From Haliotis asinina (lineage: Eukaryota; Mollusca; Gastropoda; Lepetellida; Haliotidae): 64,000 bases of DNA. The translations under genes were made by a program, and so were the position numbers. The notes under the pieces are model-generated. The model had not been told where the DNA came from. It saw only the letters and a list, made by a program, of their open reading frames with translations, and did not search any database. The stretch covers positions 22,759,118 through 22,823,117 of the forward strand of contig NC_090280.1 in the NCBI RefSeq assembly GCF_037392515.1, in the 5' to 3' direction. Positions 33,528 to 45,415 of the stretch are shown in pieces; the stretch's first letter is position 1; the number at the start of each line of letters is the position of its first letter.

Positions 33528-33631
33528 TGAGAACAAGAGTCGTTCCTTTTCCCAACAGGAAGGCAGATCAACGACTTCACATTTTCCAGCAGGATTATGC
33601 AAATGATGGCCATACCCGTTACTGTCACTGA
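33528..33631 (-). CDS. Gene B cytoplasmic exon CT1
   Basis: 104 nt, phase 1-0, acceptor TTTCACAG, donor GTACGT. Encodes VSDSNGYGHHLHNPAGKCEV followed by VDLPSCWEKERLLFS. The best-preserved copy of this exon. It uses the upstream AG, unlike gene A. Confidence 0.62.
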
Positions 33632-34361
33632 CTGTGAAACTTTTGAGCGCGTTTGGAAGTAAATTTGACCCCATTCAACGTTATCGCTAATTCATGTTTG
33701 CACTAAACTGAGAATGACTAATTTTGATTTTACTCGTGTTTCAATCTTGTTTGACGACTTCGGTTTCAACAAGGACAAGTTATTTTCTTCGTTTATCACG
33801 GATATTCAATGTCCTATCCCAGTGATGCGTTTTTAAAGTAGTTCAGTATACTTTCACCGCCTTCCCTTATAATCTATCCTCTCTATCAAACTCTTCCTTA
33901 AAGGCCTGGCTCAAATTCCATCTCCCCACAAGAGACTTGGTCTTCTTCCTTGATGAATACCAATTGTCACCATCAAGGACACTTTTACATTTAATCAAGA
34001 TACACACAGACACGTTAGAAATCACACCTGGAGAGAATCAGTTAATATAGGTAGGACAAAATGATCATTTCGTCGAAAATGCATCACATGTCAGTATGAA
34101 GTGAAATAATTATTAGCTAACTCTTTACTGAGTATGTGTGGAAATAGACATCAGACGCGACATACCAAAGTATTGTTGTATGTTTTGCAGACAAAGAAGA
34201 GGCATGAAATCAATACTTATTACTATTGCTTAACATTTCTATAGGTGTATATATGTATATGAGTTGTTGGGTAAAAGTACTACTCTGGTAAATATCTGAC
34301 GTGCCCTTTTCCCCGCTCCCCACTACCCTCTCCGACCCTCTAGCGACGATGCACTCAACAT

Positions 34362-34412
34362 ACACACGCACACGCACACGCACACGCACACGCACACGCA
34401 CACGCACACGCT
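34362..34412. repeat. CACACG microsatellite (unit B)
   Basis: Tandem ACACGC hexamers at the place matching 15309-15386. Confidence 0.85.
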
Positions 34413-34541
34413 CAACATGCTATTAAGTGAGATCGGTATACGTAATTACTGAACCAAAGTAGTCAAGAAGTGTTTGTGAGAGAGGCCACTTCACGTCCCT
34501 CTCGAGTTCTAGTCATTCACTGTCACATCACACTGTATTAC

Positions 34542-34664
34542 CTCCACGTCTCTGTTTTCTACAAACAACAACTATGACGACAATGGCGATGACCACGATC
34601 AGGATGGAGCAGACAGCAGTCACTGGGACGATGGAAACGACACCAGATTCATTAACCTCGCGTG
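34542..34664 (-). CDS. Gene B TM1 exon
   Basis: 123 nt, phase 1-1, between GTTTCAG and GTAATA. Helix of valine and isoleucine residues after VVSIVPVTAVCSILIVV, then CRKQRRG. Confidence 0.8.
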
Positions 34665-35141
34665 CTGAAACATTTAATATGGACAACATTCAGTTTAGCA
34701 TTGTATAATCCTGTTTACTTTTCAGAAACAAATAACGTCCAAGATATGTTGCTTTATTTAAGGTACATGATCTGATTACAAAATACCAGAGATATAATTT
34801 ATACCAGGATTACAAATATAACCAGGGCTGCCCCGTATCTGCGAATTTGAGTGGGTGGGTGAGGGAGTGAGGGGGTGAGCGGGTAAATTGGTGGGTATGA
34901 GTGAGTGAGTAAATGAGTGGAGTTTTATGCCACTTATACCCCAGTAACATCACGCCTCTTAAGAAGATTTTAATTAGGTTCACGACATATCAACTGGGTT
35001 GACCCTTCCGATGTTCATCAGAAATGACACTTTCAAACTGCAATACAACCAGTTGCGTTCTCGATACAACACCCATCGATCCGTCTTCATAGAGGGATCC
35101 AATAATAATCGTCAAGTTGCCAGTCAACCAACCAGTGAGCC

Positions 35142-35260
35142 AGTCAGTCCGTGAGCCAGTCAGTCAGTCAGTCAGTCAGTCAGTCAGTCAGTCAGTCAAT
35201 CAGTCAGTCAGTCAGTCAGTCAGTCACTCAGTCACTCAGTCAGTCACTCAGTCAGTCATA
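35142..35260. repeat. CAGT tetranucleotide array (unit B)
   Basis: Near-perfect CAGT repeats. A longer array sits at the matching place in unit C (56714-56950); unit A has none there. Confidence 0.9.
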
Positions 35261-35458
35261 TCATCAGATTAATAGTCAAGATTGACCTCCTGAGCCATAT
35301 TACTAGTTTGTATAAATACCTGTTCAGACTGTCTGTGTGTTTTGAGAAATTTGAAGGGAGTAAAAACTTAAAAGTCATTATATATCTCATTCAAATGTAA
35401 TCTTGAATTTTACATATTCTGTCACGAAGTATGTTTCCGGAATCTGTGGAGGCCTTAC

Positions 35459-35716
35459 TGAAGACCTCTAGTGTCAGGTTGCGTGATGCACTCCCATGGC
35501 TGTTGTTGACGTGACACGTGTACTGTCCAGACACAGACACATCTATAGCTGGTGTAGACAACACATCCTCCCCGTGTCCTGTAATCACCATCTGTCTGGA
35601 TGTGTCCCACCAGGTTACAGTGCAGGCAGGGTTACAGTCAACGGAACATCTCACTATCACAGGTTTCCCCTCTTCTACCTCCCATGTGCCGTGAAACTGT
35701 ATCTGGACAGGTCCAT
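35459..35716 (-). CDS. Gene B Ig-2 exon
   Basis: 258 nt, phase 1-1, acceptor ATCTGCAG, donor GTAAGG. VRCSVDCNPAC, VTWWD and SGQYTCHVNN are present. Three codons shorter than in A between the first strand and EEGKPV. Open throughout. Confidence 0.83.
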
Positions 35717-36183
35717 CTGCAAAGCGTGTGAGATAATCAGAAATAATAATTTGATATTTTCTTCTATCATACCAATACCAAGGCATATCAATTTCAATTG
35801 AATTAATGTTTCATCAACTTTAGGTTTAGACTTTTGAAGTTGGTTAGGTTTAATTTTTTCTCATGCCAGGCTACATCTTCTAGCCTTATCGAGTCTAGGC
35901 TCATCAATATAAGATTCCCAGTTTCAAAGATCTTACTGTTGTCACGAAACATTACATTCAAATGCAAACGACGACACATTACGCACATTCTGTTTTTGTT
36001 CCTATAAGTCATACGTGTCCCGTATCAGTCAGGTATATCCGACAGGATGAACTTACTATTATATCTCTAATGATCAGTGCCTGTACCAGATATTGTCAAC
36101 GTTTCATGCATTTTACCGTATTCTTAATTGTAAACCCAATATTGTCACTGTTTTAAAAAGAAGCGCTTTTAAGGAGAGAAGCT

Positions 36184-36450
36184 CCGTGAGTGAGTGAGGG
36201 AATGGATTGCGCTTTACGCAGCAGTCAGCAATAGTCGAGCTCTGTGAATAATCGAGACTGGACCAGACAATCCAGTTATCAACAACATGAGCATCGATCT
36301 GCTCAACTGGGAACCGATGACATGTGTCCACCAAGTCAGTGAACCTGACCACCCGATCCCGTTAGTCGCCTTTTATAACAAGTATAGTCGCCTTTTATGG
36401 CAAGCATGGGTTGGTGAAGGCCTATTCTACCCCGGACCTTCGGGGATCCA
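36184..36450 (+). mobile_element. SINE in the Ig-2/Ig-1 intron (unit B)
   Basis: It carries AATAATCGAGACTGGACCAG, AACCGATGACATGTGTCCAC and GGTGAAGGCCTATTCTACCC. Orthologous to 17044-17325. Confidence 0.8.
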
Positions 36451-36459
36451 AAATCTCCA

Positions 36460-37385
36460 TGACGCTCAGGGCTGTTGTCACAGACTAAGTTATTTCAATA
36501 AGTTTCTTTGAAGCTTCATTTATTCAAACGATCAATTTGTTTCAACATATGTCCAAAGTGCACTGAAATTCTGTCCCCTTTGTCTATGTCATGTATTCAG
36601 CAAACATTCGGTGTATCCCCTCTTAACATCACCAACCCTCCGGGCAGGACCCTTAATTCTCAAACGTTATCAATATATGGCAGTTAACACTTCCCTACGT
36701 CGGCGAATCTTACGTATATACATGTGCATGGGCCAGTGACCTTGCAAAATGTGGCGTAATGGCCCTGTGTATAAAAATCTGAATGATATGATCAGTTGGC
36801 GAGACCAGCCAGGGAGACCAACCAAGGAGACCAGTCAGGAAAACAAGAAGCGAACGGATTGTGCGGTTAGTCGGGTTGTCGGCCAAGGCCGTCGCTCCAA
36901 ATACGACTACGTCGACGGTGAAGAAACGCCTTCCGACTTCTGAATGTGTGAGGTGACAGAACGGGTCTCCAAATCAGGAACATTGGCCACTCAGTCCTGT
37001 CACATGTTTACCACTGTATATACCTTTGCGACCATCATTCGACCAAACAATAATAAAACATGGCTGCTGCTATCTTCTTCTCTACCACTGACTTTTGTTT
37101 TTCTTCCGTCTCTTGTCCACCATCCTGAACTACCACCAGACAGCAACCACAAACGAACTCTCTTAGGCAAGTATACTCTTAAAACAAGTAGGGTAACCTG
37201 AACTTTGAAATCTGGTAGAAAGAAAACCCATTCAGGAACGTTACAATGACATTCTTTTTGTGTATGCAGCATCATTTCACGTTATCACCACACGCAAACA
37301 CAATGCATGGGAAGCACGTGCACAACGTCGGACCCTCCTACGCGTGCATGGGGTGCCATTATGAATCCTGACGTTTCTCAGGCTC
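36460..37385. other. Unit B private insertion in the Ig-2/Ig-1 intron
   Basis: About 0.9 kb between the SINE end and sequence matching unit A from about 17340. It has open frames of 64-91 codons on both strands but no recognised motif, no terminal repeats found by eye and no counterpart in A or C. Probably an unidentified repeat. Confidence 0.4.
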
Positions 37386-38691
37386 TTCCGTAGACTGTAT
37401 TTTTCGGATAGTTTTCTTGCATTCGTGGATGGTCAGAGTTCAGAGGTCAAATCACACACTTCTCACTGAAAATTGTAAACCTGAAATGTTCATGACATAC
37501 TCCAGTCACCTAACAAGGGGGATAAGTGAACGAACAGGTATGCTTTGAATGAAATCCAGGTGGAAGTTGGTTATGTTCTCAAAACATCCATTGTTACTGT
37601 ATCAGCATTGATTCAATCGCATATATCTCCCAATTTCGACAATCATACATTGAAAGTACAGTTCACTTACTGTTTTTAAGAGTATATATGAAATCTGGGA
37701 AAAGAATGCCTCTTAAAACAGTTTTGAAATTATTATCATGTTGAGGTTTGAAATTTCCAGAAAGTTGTGTCCCATCCCTATCCTTTATCCATCTCCACTG
37801 AGAAATGTACAAGTACAGTGTTAACCATTACTGATGAATGAATGAAGACTCAGTACAAGGTAAAATACCAAATACTCATTCAACGTGTGGCACAGGCCTT
37901 CATGACTGTCACAATCAAGTATGAATTGTCCATAATTTATATCAAGAGGACCTTCATTAACAGTTACGTACCTTGCCATCACGTTGAAACAAGATCAACA
38001 TTGAAATATTAGTTCTAAGGTAACCAGTTAAAACCCCTTTCGTTTAGTAAACGACCACCGCTCAACTTTTGGCCCGCGTGGTTGGTATCGAATCTCATGT
38101 GTTCCGTATTTTCCTGATATTTTACATAACCTTGTTTTGACCTTTGTCTGTCACCGTGCATTTACATTATCTGAAATCTGCATATTTGATGCTACGCTAG
38201 AATTGCAAGCCTGAGGAACATAAATTGGCGCTTTCGTAACCCGTGTCATGTGATTCAGTAAATGTATGTATTGTTAGTTTTGTGTTGATCGTTTGTATTT
38301 GAGCTGAGTGGTCCGTTTTGCTCATATCTAAAGCACATGTCCAGGTCAGCAACAATGACATGACATATTTTTGGTCACTGGTGTATATTCGATAAAACAC
38401 CTGACACCGCTTGCCTTTGAAGCTGAAAGCTTTCATCACAGTTTCTGACTATGTTCTCTCCCAACAGTCAATAACGCCCTATTGTTAGCGCTATGAGCAT
38501 ACTTGGTGTGGAGTTTGGCGCTATATCAATGGACACATTATTATGTTGTTGCTGTCATTAATTCCCAACCGAACCACCAAGTTACTATCACAATAATGAT
38601 TCAGGACCTAAAGGTTCTATGTAAGCTGCATGCTAAGTTGTATAGATATACGAGGTTCCTGTACCGTAAACAAAGGTACGTTCTTACTCAC

Positions 38692-38991
38692 AGAGGACAT
38701 CCAGTACATGTCCGTGACTCCAGTCAGACTCCAGCCCCTCTTCCACAGCCTGGCAGCTGTAGTTGTCTCCCTAGTTCTCTCTGCTGACGTGGGGTATTGT
38801 AAGGTCATCTCCACCTGTAGGAGACTCATCACCAGATTCCAGCAGGGTCCTGTCCCTCCTCCAGATGTAGGTCATGTTCAGAGGGGGGTGGTCCGGGGGT
38901 AGACTCCGGGACGAGGAGGAGCATGTGAGGGTGACATTCTTACCTGACACAGGTAAGGCAGGTTCGGTGATGGTAGGTGTGGCTGGCTTCT
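38692..38991 (-). pseudogene. Gene B Ig-1 exon with premature stop
   Basis: 300 nt, phase 1-1, acceptor TTTTCACAG, donor GTGAGT. The Ig fold is intact up to DDLTIPHVSREN, then TAG (38771-38773) replaces the CAG of ENQGD, followed by YSCQAVEE. It is a single C-to-T change in the coding strand. Skipping this exon preserves the reading frame. Confidence 0.8.
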
Positions 38992-39450
38992 CTGTGAAAA
39001 ATATAACACATGATACCAGACTTTAACACCAGTGCCAATAAACATGGTTAAAAACATTCTAAAATATGAATCCAACGAGACATCATAAACTAAATGAACT
39101 AAATGCTTTGACTCTTTTGTTAATGAAGTATTCACCGTTATTGTCAGTTAAATAAACGCCGGCGACTCGCTAATACTCCTAATCGACTTGTTGATTAAAT
39201 GTACTCTGTGAAAAAATATAACAAATGATCCGAGACCTTAGCACGAGTGCCAGTAAACATGGTTTTACTAAATGTGTGGTTTGCCTCTCTGTGAAAAACG
39301 TTTCAAAATATGAATCCACTGAGACATAATAAACTGAATAAAGTAAATGCTCTGACACTTTCATTTATTAAGTATTCACCTTTATTGTCAATTAAATAAG
39401 CGCTAGCGACACGTTAATACCCCTAAACGGTTCGTTGATTAAATGTACTA
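38990..39450. repeat. Tandem duplication of the Ig-1 5' flank (unit B)
   Basis: The stretch from the Ig-1 acceptor to about 39205 is repeated imperfectly at 39206-39450, both ending TTGATTAAATGTAC. The second copy carries the acceptor-like CTCTCTGTGAAAAA but no exon. Unit A has one copy. Confidence 0.65.
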
Positions 39451-39486
39451 CACAACTACTTTCCCCTTGGTCAAATGAATAAATCA

Positions 39487-40235
39487 TATCTGTATGTATG
39501 TCTGTATGTCTTTATGTACTTCTGTATGCATCTCTTTACGTATGCCTGAATGTATGTCTGCATGTATCTCTGTATGTATTTCTGTATACATGTCTATGTA
39601 TATATGCATGTATCATGTCTATCTGTGTGTCTTTAAGTACCTCTGTATGCATGTCTCTACGTCTGTATGTATGTCCGTATGTATGTCTGTATGTATGTCT
39701 GTATGTATCTATGTATGCATGTCTATATATATGTCTGTATATATGTCTGTATGTATCTTTGTATGCATGTCTGCATGTATGCCTGTATGTATCTCTGTAT
39801 ACATGTCCATGTATATATGTATGTATGTCTGTGTGTCTTTATGTACTTCTGTATGTATCTCTGTACGTATGTCTGCATGTATGTATGTCTGTATGTATGT
39901 CTGTATGTATCTCTGTACGTATGTCTGTATGTCTGTATGCATCTCTGTATGTATGCCTGTATGTATTCTGTATATATGTCTGTATGTATGTCTGTATGTA
40001 TCTCGGTATGTATCTCTGTACGTATGTCTGTATGTATATCTGTATGTATGTCTGTATGTATCTCTGTATTTATGTATGTATGTATCTCTGTATGTATGTC
40101 TGTATGTATCTCTGTATGTATGTCTGTATGTATCTCTGTAGGTGTCTGTATGTATGTCTGTATGTATCTACGTATCTATGTATCTATCTATCTATGTATG
40201 TATCTATGTATGTATCTATGTATCTGTGTCAGATT
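39487..40235. repeat. GTATGTCT / GTAT satellite array
   Basis: About 750 bp of GTATGTCTGTATGTAT-type repeats. Long open frames on both strands (rich in Cys, Tyr, Val, Leu) are artefacts of the repeat, and all three plus-strand frames stay open. In the V/Ig-1 intron of unit B only. Confidence 0.9.
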
Positions 40236-40345
40236 CGGGATTCAAATCTTAAAAACATGAAGCCAAAAAACCTACGTTTTTCCATAGTTCAGCCTCAAGT
40301 TAGACTTTTCTTCATATTCTTGTTTCGGGATTCAAATCCCGAATC
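40236..40345. repeat. Palindromic GATTCGGGATTCAAATCCC repeat
   Basis: Words such as TTCGGGATTCAAATCCCGAA form self-complementary hairpins. Related copies lie at 41090-41160. Confidence 0.6.
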
Positions 40346-40423
40346 AGAATATTTCGTTCAGATTTGGAGTTATGACCAACAGTGTCAATATACATCATCC
40401 CACCCCTTCTAAGGTACTAGTAC

Positions 40424-40540
40424 ATGTATGTATGTATGTGGGTAGGTGGGGGCGGTGGATGGATGGATGGATGGATGGATTGATGCCTGCCTGCCCACCT
40501 GCCTGCATGCATGCATGTAGGTAGGTAGGTAGGTAGGTGC
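40424..40540. repeat. GTAT/GGAT/GTAG tetranucleotide tracts
   Basis: Consecutive short tracts of TATG, GGAT, CTGC and GTAG repeats. Confidence 0.85.
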
Positions 40541-40889
40541 GTACAAAATGTAAAAGAATCATTACAGGTGTTAAGTCATAAATGCAAACATTTGTTGTAT
40601 TTCCAACGTGTACCTACAGAGAGATTGTAGCAGTTACAGTAGGACGTCATTACATATACATTATGACGTTACAGAGGGACAAAGTTCTGGAGTGACAAGT
40701 TCAAGCTTATAATGGTTTAACTTTTTAACAACATGATTTTCGACATCGGCGTGTTTTTTCACAGAATACACAGTTAACATGCAATGCACGTGAACGTTGG
40801 GGATCAAATAGTCTGAACGATGGGTATAAAAGGTTGATCGCAGTTTGTCGATTATTCACTGTATTTGGAATATTGTTGACGAACGCTAC

Positions 40890-41009
40890 ATGCCTTGTCT
40901 GCGTGAAGCCAACCGTCATATCGCTATTGGTCTCCTTGAGGCCGGTAAGTCCCAGCGTGCAGTTGCCCAACGGATAAATGTTCACCAAAGCACCGTTTCA
41001 CAGCTCTGA
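40890..41009 (+). pseudogene. Tc1-like transposase N-terminal fragment
   Basis: A 39-codon open frame after a TATAAAAG word: MPCLREANRHIAIGLLEAGK followed by SQRAVAQRINVHQSTVSQL and a TGA. This is the helix-turn-helix DNA-binding head of Tc1-family transposases, where the protein would continue to the DDE domain. The sequence then diverges into the palindromic repeat, so the element is truncated. In the V/Ig-1 intron of unit B only. Confidence 0.7.
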
Positions 41010-41084
41010 TAGAGATATCGCTAAATTCGGTTGCAGACGCCCCTAGTACATCTGAACGAAATTTGAATCCCGAAAAAATCCCAA

Positions 41085-41160
41085 AAATATTCAGATTCGG
41101 GATTCGAATCCCGAATCCCAAATCCCAAATTCCGAATCCCAATCCCGAATCAGTTTCTAA
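41085..41160. repeat. GATTCGGGATT hairpin repeats
   Basis: Tandem and inverted copies of GATTCGGGATT and AATCCCGAATCCC, strongly self-complementary. Confidence 0.65.
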
Positions 41161-41229
41161 CTTCATGTTGCTTAATCGTTGTTACACTGACTGGTGCTCG
41201 GGATGAATAAGACAGGTGGATTCGGATAT

Positions 41230-41490
41230 ACTGCGAGTGAGTGGTTGGTTGGACTGTTGTTTTAACACTGCACTTAACAACATTCCATATATATGTCGGC
41301 TATCTGTGAATAATTGAGTATGGACCAGACAATCCGGTGATCAGCACCATCAGCATACCTCAACGCAATTGGGATACCATAACATGCGTCAACCAAGTTA
41401 GCGAGCCTGTCTATCAGATCTCGCTAGTCGTATCGTACGACAAGCAAGGGGTAATGAAGACCAATTCTACCCCGGATATTCACGGGTATA
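41230..41490 (+). mobile_element. SINE (unit B, beside the V exon)
   Basis: It carries AATTGAGTATGGACCAGACA and TGCGTCAACCAAGTTAGCGA. Orthologous to 18598-18880 but without the expanded AT tract. Confidence 0.75.
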
Positions 41491-41627
41491 CTGTGAGTAG
41501 GCTTGCCATGTTTAACTCCACAAAAGCACACGCACATATACAAACACATCTTTATATATGGTTAAGGTTTAGGTTTTAGTTTAGGAGCATTCATTTACTT
41601 ATCTATCGTTCTGTTAACTCCACTTAC

Positions 41628-41981
41628 GTGCTACAACGAGGACTTGTCTACGTCCAGTAACTTCCTGTCCATTGCTTCCCTGACAGTAGTAAGTACCAGC
41701 GTCCTGTACAGAGACATTGTAGATGGTAAACCTCAGCTGTCCGGTCTGTGATGGTGAGTCCTCCCCGGTGTATCTGATCCTGGTCCTGAAGCCGGTGTGG
41801 CTACTGTTGATTACCACTACACGGTGTGACTTGGGCTGGACCAGTAACAGTCTCACAGATACCGAACCATTCACCCATACATAATACACAAAGCTGACAT
41901 TCTGTGCGTTCATGGCCATGGTAACATCTTCACCAACACGTGTAACAGTGTAAGGGTATCCAGTTGTCATGGAGACTAGAG
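41628..41981 (-). CDS. Gene B V-like Ig exon
   Basis: 354 nt, phase 1-1, acceptor TATACAG, donor GTAAGT. It encodes MTTGYPYTVTRVGEDVTMAM, then YYVWVNGSVSV with the strand C Trp retained, and VQDAGTYYCQGSNGQEV. Strand B again has Met in place of Cys. The extra Cys of the last strand is Arg here (VTGRRQV). Confidence 0.8.
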
Positions 41982-42121
41982 CTGTATACGAAAAGGTAAT
42001 TAGAATCAGAACTCAGTAACACTAGATACGTTGACACGTTAGGCATTGCGTAAGATTACACTGAAAAGCAACTAAGTAAGAGATTCAACATGTATTTCAG
42101 TTTTCGAAGACAGATACATAC

Positions 42122-42164
42122 CAAACCCACATAGTGCTACGGACACAATGGAACCCAGAAACAT
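42122..42164 (-). CDS. Gene B signal-peptide exon
   Basis: 43 nt, ATG to GTATGT donor, encoding MFLGSIVSVALCGF as in gene A. The open frame continues upstream through further ATGs. Confidence 0.7.
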
Positions 42165-42227
42165 TGTCACTACTACGGTGAGCAGAAACTGACATATGCA
42201 GTTTCTGATATAATGCGTCACATGATG

Positions 42228-42250
42228 TAGTTTCACTGGACAATATTTCC
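42228..42250 (-). promoter_or_regulatory. Conserved upstream block of gene B
   Basis: Gene B copy of the 23-bp block, 64 nt before the ATG. Confidence 0.4.
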
Positions 42251-42389
42251 TTATAAACATTTCCCGGTGAACCTTACGTTGTGCTACAATATTGCCGTGT
42301 GAATAATATATGTTTTTTGTGAATATGTCCTCCATCAACGCCCACATGGGTACAATGTGTGAAGTCCATTTCTGGTGATCACCCACTCA

Positions 42390-45300
42390 TTCAACCACTG
42401 ACTGACTGGTTCACTCATTCACCCATTCACTCACCATTCAACTACTCACGCACCAACAGATTCATCCACAAGTGATACCTATTTAAAACATTGATAATCT
42501 GTCCACAAGTCTGACATGACGTGAAAACGCAAACAAATGAGTATTAAATGCTAAAATCTCAGTGCTTACAAAAACATATGTTCGCCTCCTCCACAGCAAG
42601 ACTGCTTAATTTGAATACACCCCTCTACCCAAACACCACTGCAACCCAACCACTCACGCCGAGATTCACGCTCTCGTGAACTCTCAAGTGTAATATTCCC
42701 TCTATCAAACATTTACTGTTTGACCAGCCACGTCTTTCTCCTCTCTCACGTACACACATACAAAATATAATGCAGTACGAATATGGCAGGTGACATTTTG
42801 ATGTAAAGGATGAAACACCACTCCGAGGTTTTGGTAGCAGGTGTAAACCAGCGGAGGAGGGAAAATCCCAGGGGTAGAAGGCCGGGGGGATTTTACCAAC
42901 TCCAAGGGTGGCCACGATGACAATGGTTAAGCTGCGTTAATTATTCCACGTTTTCCGTGGAAATATGACTTAGCCTGTGATTAAGGGGATGTCATCTTGT
43001 CCAGAGCAGATCTCCTACACTATAAATGCTAGCTTCATAGAACTTGGTACACATGCCAAGCATGATTGATCCCTTTCGGGGATTAGACCCGGACATGAAG
43101 TTTTTGAGGTTTCAATGTCCTCAGGGGTCTTTCGGGTGTTGCACCAGTGTGTGAAATTTGTTTGTGATTTTTTGTTTGTTTGGTTGGTTGGTTGGTTGTT
43201 TGTTTTTTTTTCTTTGTTTCCGTGACAAGACGTTTGACATTGAAATTAGAACAGAAGCTTAAAACTGTTCACTATTACTTCACCAACCTTGGCATATGGA
43301 TAGGCCTGGTGGTATAGTGACGCCTTCTTTTAGGTTTGGATTTCTGAATAAAATATTTTTGGCGTTTAGATGGCAACAAGTTCGAAATCGACTGACTTTG
43401 GTGGTAGTGCTCTTTCTAGGAGAAAAAATTTTTAAATCTTACAAGCCTTCCAATCTGTCATATGGCACACAGTTGCGGGGGATATTGATGACTTTTGTCT
43501 TAATGGTTCGTTCCTATTGACAGCAGGGTAATTATTTAGAGAGATATTCAATCTACGCACCTCAAGGAATATACAAATATTCCTTATAAACCTCGTTGCA
43601 AAATGCCTGCGATACTTGTGATCAAATTCCGTCCTTCACTTGATGAAGTGGAAGGAAGTAGTCCAGAAACGTCATGTTGTAAATAATAAAGACGTTGTAA
43701 ATCCATACACGATGCAGTGGTTTCTCAGAAAGCTTCTCCACAGTGACCGACTCTTGGTAGACTTGGTGAAGAACTTCACTTGATGTACATCACATCGCTG
43801 TACTGTCGAGCAGTACATCACCATCAACAAAACCTTCCAACTTCAAACCTTGGCACACAGAGGATAGCTGTGGAATCCCTTGTTTTCGTTATGAGTCTTG
43901 ACATGCATCATCAGAGGATCATCACATATATAAATATGTGCAAAAGTACACAATAAGATTCTACCATGAAGAGCCTCCACATTAATCAAAACCCGGCCTA
44001 CCGAATTGATTGGCATACACAAAGGATTAAGAGATTTAGAAGCGTTAGAATGGAAAATTCTAAAACAGTGAATCACCATGTTTGAAAGGTATTTTTGACT
44101 AATAAGAATGAAGGAAACAGCTATTTGTGCTGCATTGCAACATGGCCGTTACACACAATAAAATCGGTGATTTATGGATTAAGCATGAGCCAAAGTGAAT
44201 CAATGTTTTGCAATATGGAAAGAACTAGATGACATTGAAAACTCTGAAAAGGTTAATACAGCTTCTACAGGTACAGTTACGTTCTATCTGAAGTGTTCCC
44301 AAAACGTTAGTGAAAAGACACTGAGAGAGCTTTGAAATGAAAAGTCAAGGGCTGTTTGAGTATAGGTAGGTTCCATTCTCCTTCTATGAAAACTTGCTGA
44401 AGTATGTTGCATTTTTGGCATTCATGCCATAAATGGTACATTATGTGACCAGTTTATATGCTTTGCTTATAATAGTCGCAGTGCTGTAGCCTTTGTTAGG
44501 TTCTTCCTCCCTTTTTCCCTTCATCATACACTTTAACTCATGTCACTTGCTCGTGTCATGCACAGCCAAGCTCCCCACATCGCTCTTTGAAACACATTCA
44601 CCTCTAACAACAATACACATGAGGATAAACCGGACAAATGGACAAAATACATGTGGCACGAGGGTGAAAATAGTGAATTCTTTACAAACTTTAGGTTACA
44701 CTTTCACACTGGTAACTCTTTTTCAGGAAGCAGCTGATCACACAAAAACATACATGATGGTACATTTGCTTTAACAAATGAGAACAGAACCGCTGTGGTG
44801 GGATTAGGAATTCAAAATATAAAGCATGAGAAATATGCGGCACTCTGACCTCAAAGAGATCACAATGAAGAAAGGCAGTTACGAACACTCTTCAAATATA
44901 CTTTCAAATCCAAAACACATTCACAAGCTCTAACCCTTAATTATTTTGGGAAACATTTTCAACTAATATCACAGTTGCTACGGTTGATAAATTGGTATAA
45001 GAAGGTATAAGAAATATCCTTCGAAATATCAAAATATTACACAGACAAGTCTAAAATACTGCGAGTGAGTAGTTGGTTGCATGGCTGCTAACACTTAACA
45101 ACATTCCATATATATAGCGACGATCTGTAAATAATCGAGTCTGGACCAGACAGTCAGGTGATCAGTATCATGAGCATACATACACGTATTTGGGATACGA
45201 GAGCTACCCGATCCCGTTAGCCGTCTCGTACGACAAGAAATGGGTAATGAAGTCCAATTCCCGCCCTGATCTTCACATGTATACTTCCATCCTTAACTCC

Positions 45301-45415
45301 ACAAAAGCACACGCATGCACACGCACGTACACACACACGTCTTTATATATGGTTAATTACGTTTTAGTTTATCCTCATTCATTTACTTATCTACCATTCT
45401 GTTAACTCCACTCAC
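42390..45415. other. Spacer between gene B and psi-V5
   Basis: No gene supported. Collinear with 19745-23080; short open frames differ in their breaks between the copies. Confidence 0.5.
45059..45285 (+). mobile_element. SINE next to psi-V5
   Basis: It carries CTGCGAGTGAGTAGTTGGTT and AATAATCGAGTCTGGACCAG, with a deletion in the middle. Orthologous to 22684-22950. Confidence 0.75.

Larger units (their letters stand above)
29508..42164 (-). pseudogene. Gene B: Ig receptor with ITAM-like tail, nonsense mutation in Ig-1
   Basis: Same exon set as gene A, all with intact GT-AG borders and matching phases; 423 aa through TM2 if the stop is ignored. The single lesion seen is TAG at 38771-38773 in Ig-1. 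Because that exon is phase 1-1 (300 nt), skipping it would leave an open receptor with two Ig domains, so this may be a functional short form rather than a dead gene. The tail keeps YERL-x7-YTSL. Introns are longer than in A because of an array of simple repeats and a transposase relic between V and Ig-1, and a private insertion of about 0.9 kb between Ig-1 and Ig-2. A sequencing error at the TAG cannot be ruled out. Confidence 0.75.

Noticed and set aside
34210-34407. Frame starting with alternating Val-Arg residues
   Set aside because: Translation of the CACACG microsatellite.
39494-40412. Open frames of 197-304 codons rich in Cys, Tyr and Val
   Set aside because: They are translations of a GTATGTCT satellite; several frames stay open simply because the repeat lacks stops.
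40725-40988. Minus-strand 87-codon frame
   Set aside because: Antisense to the Tc1 helix-turn-helix fragment, which has the recognisable motif.
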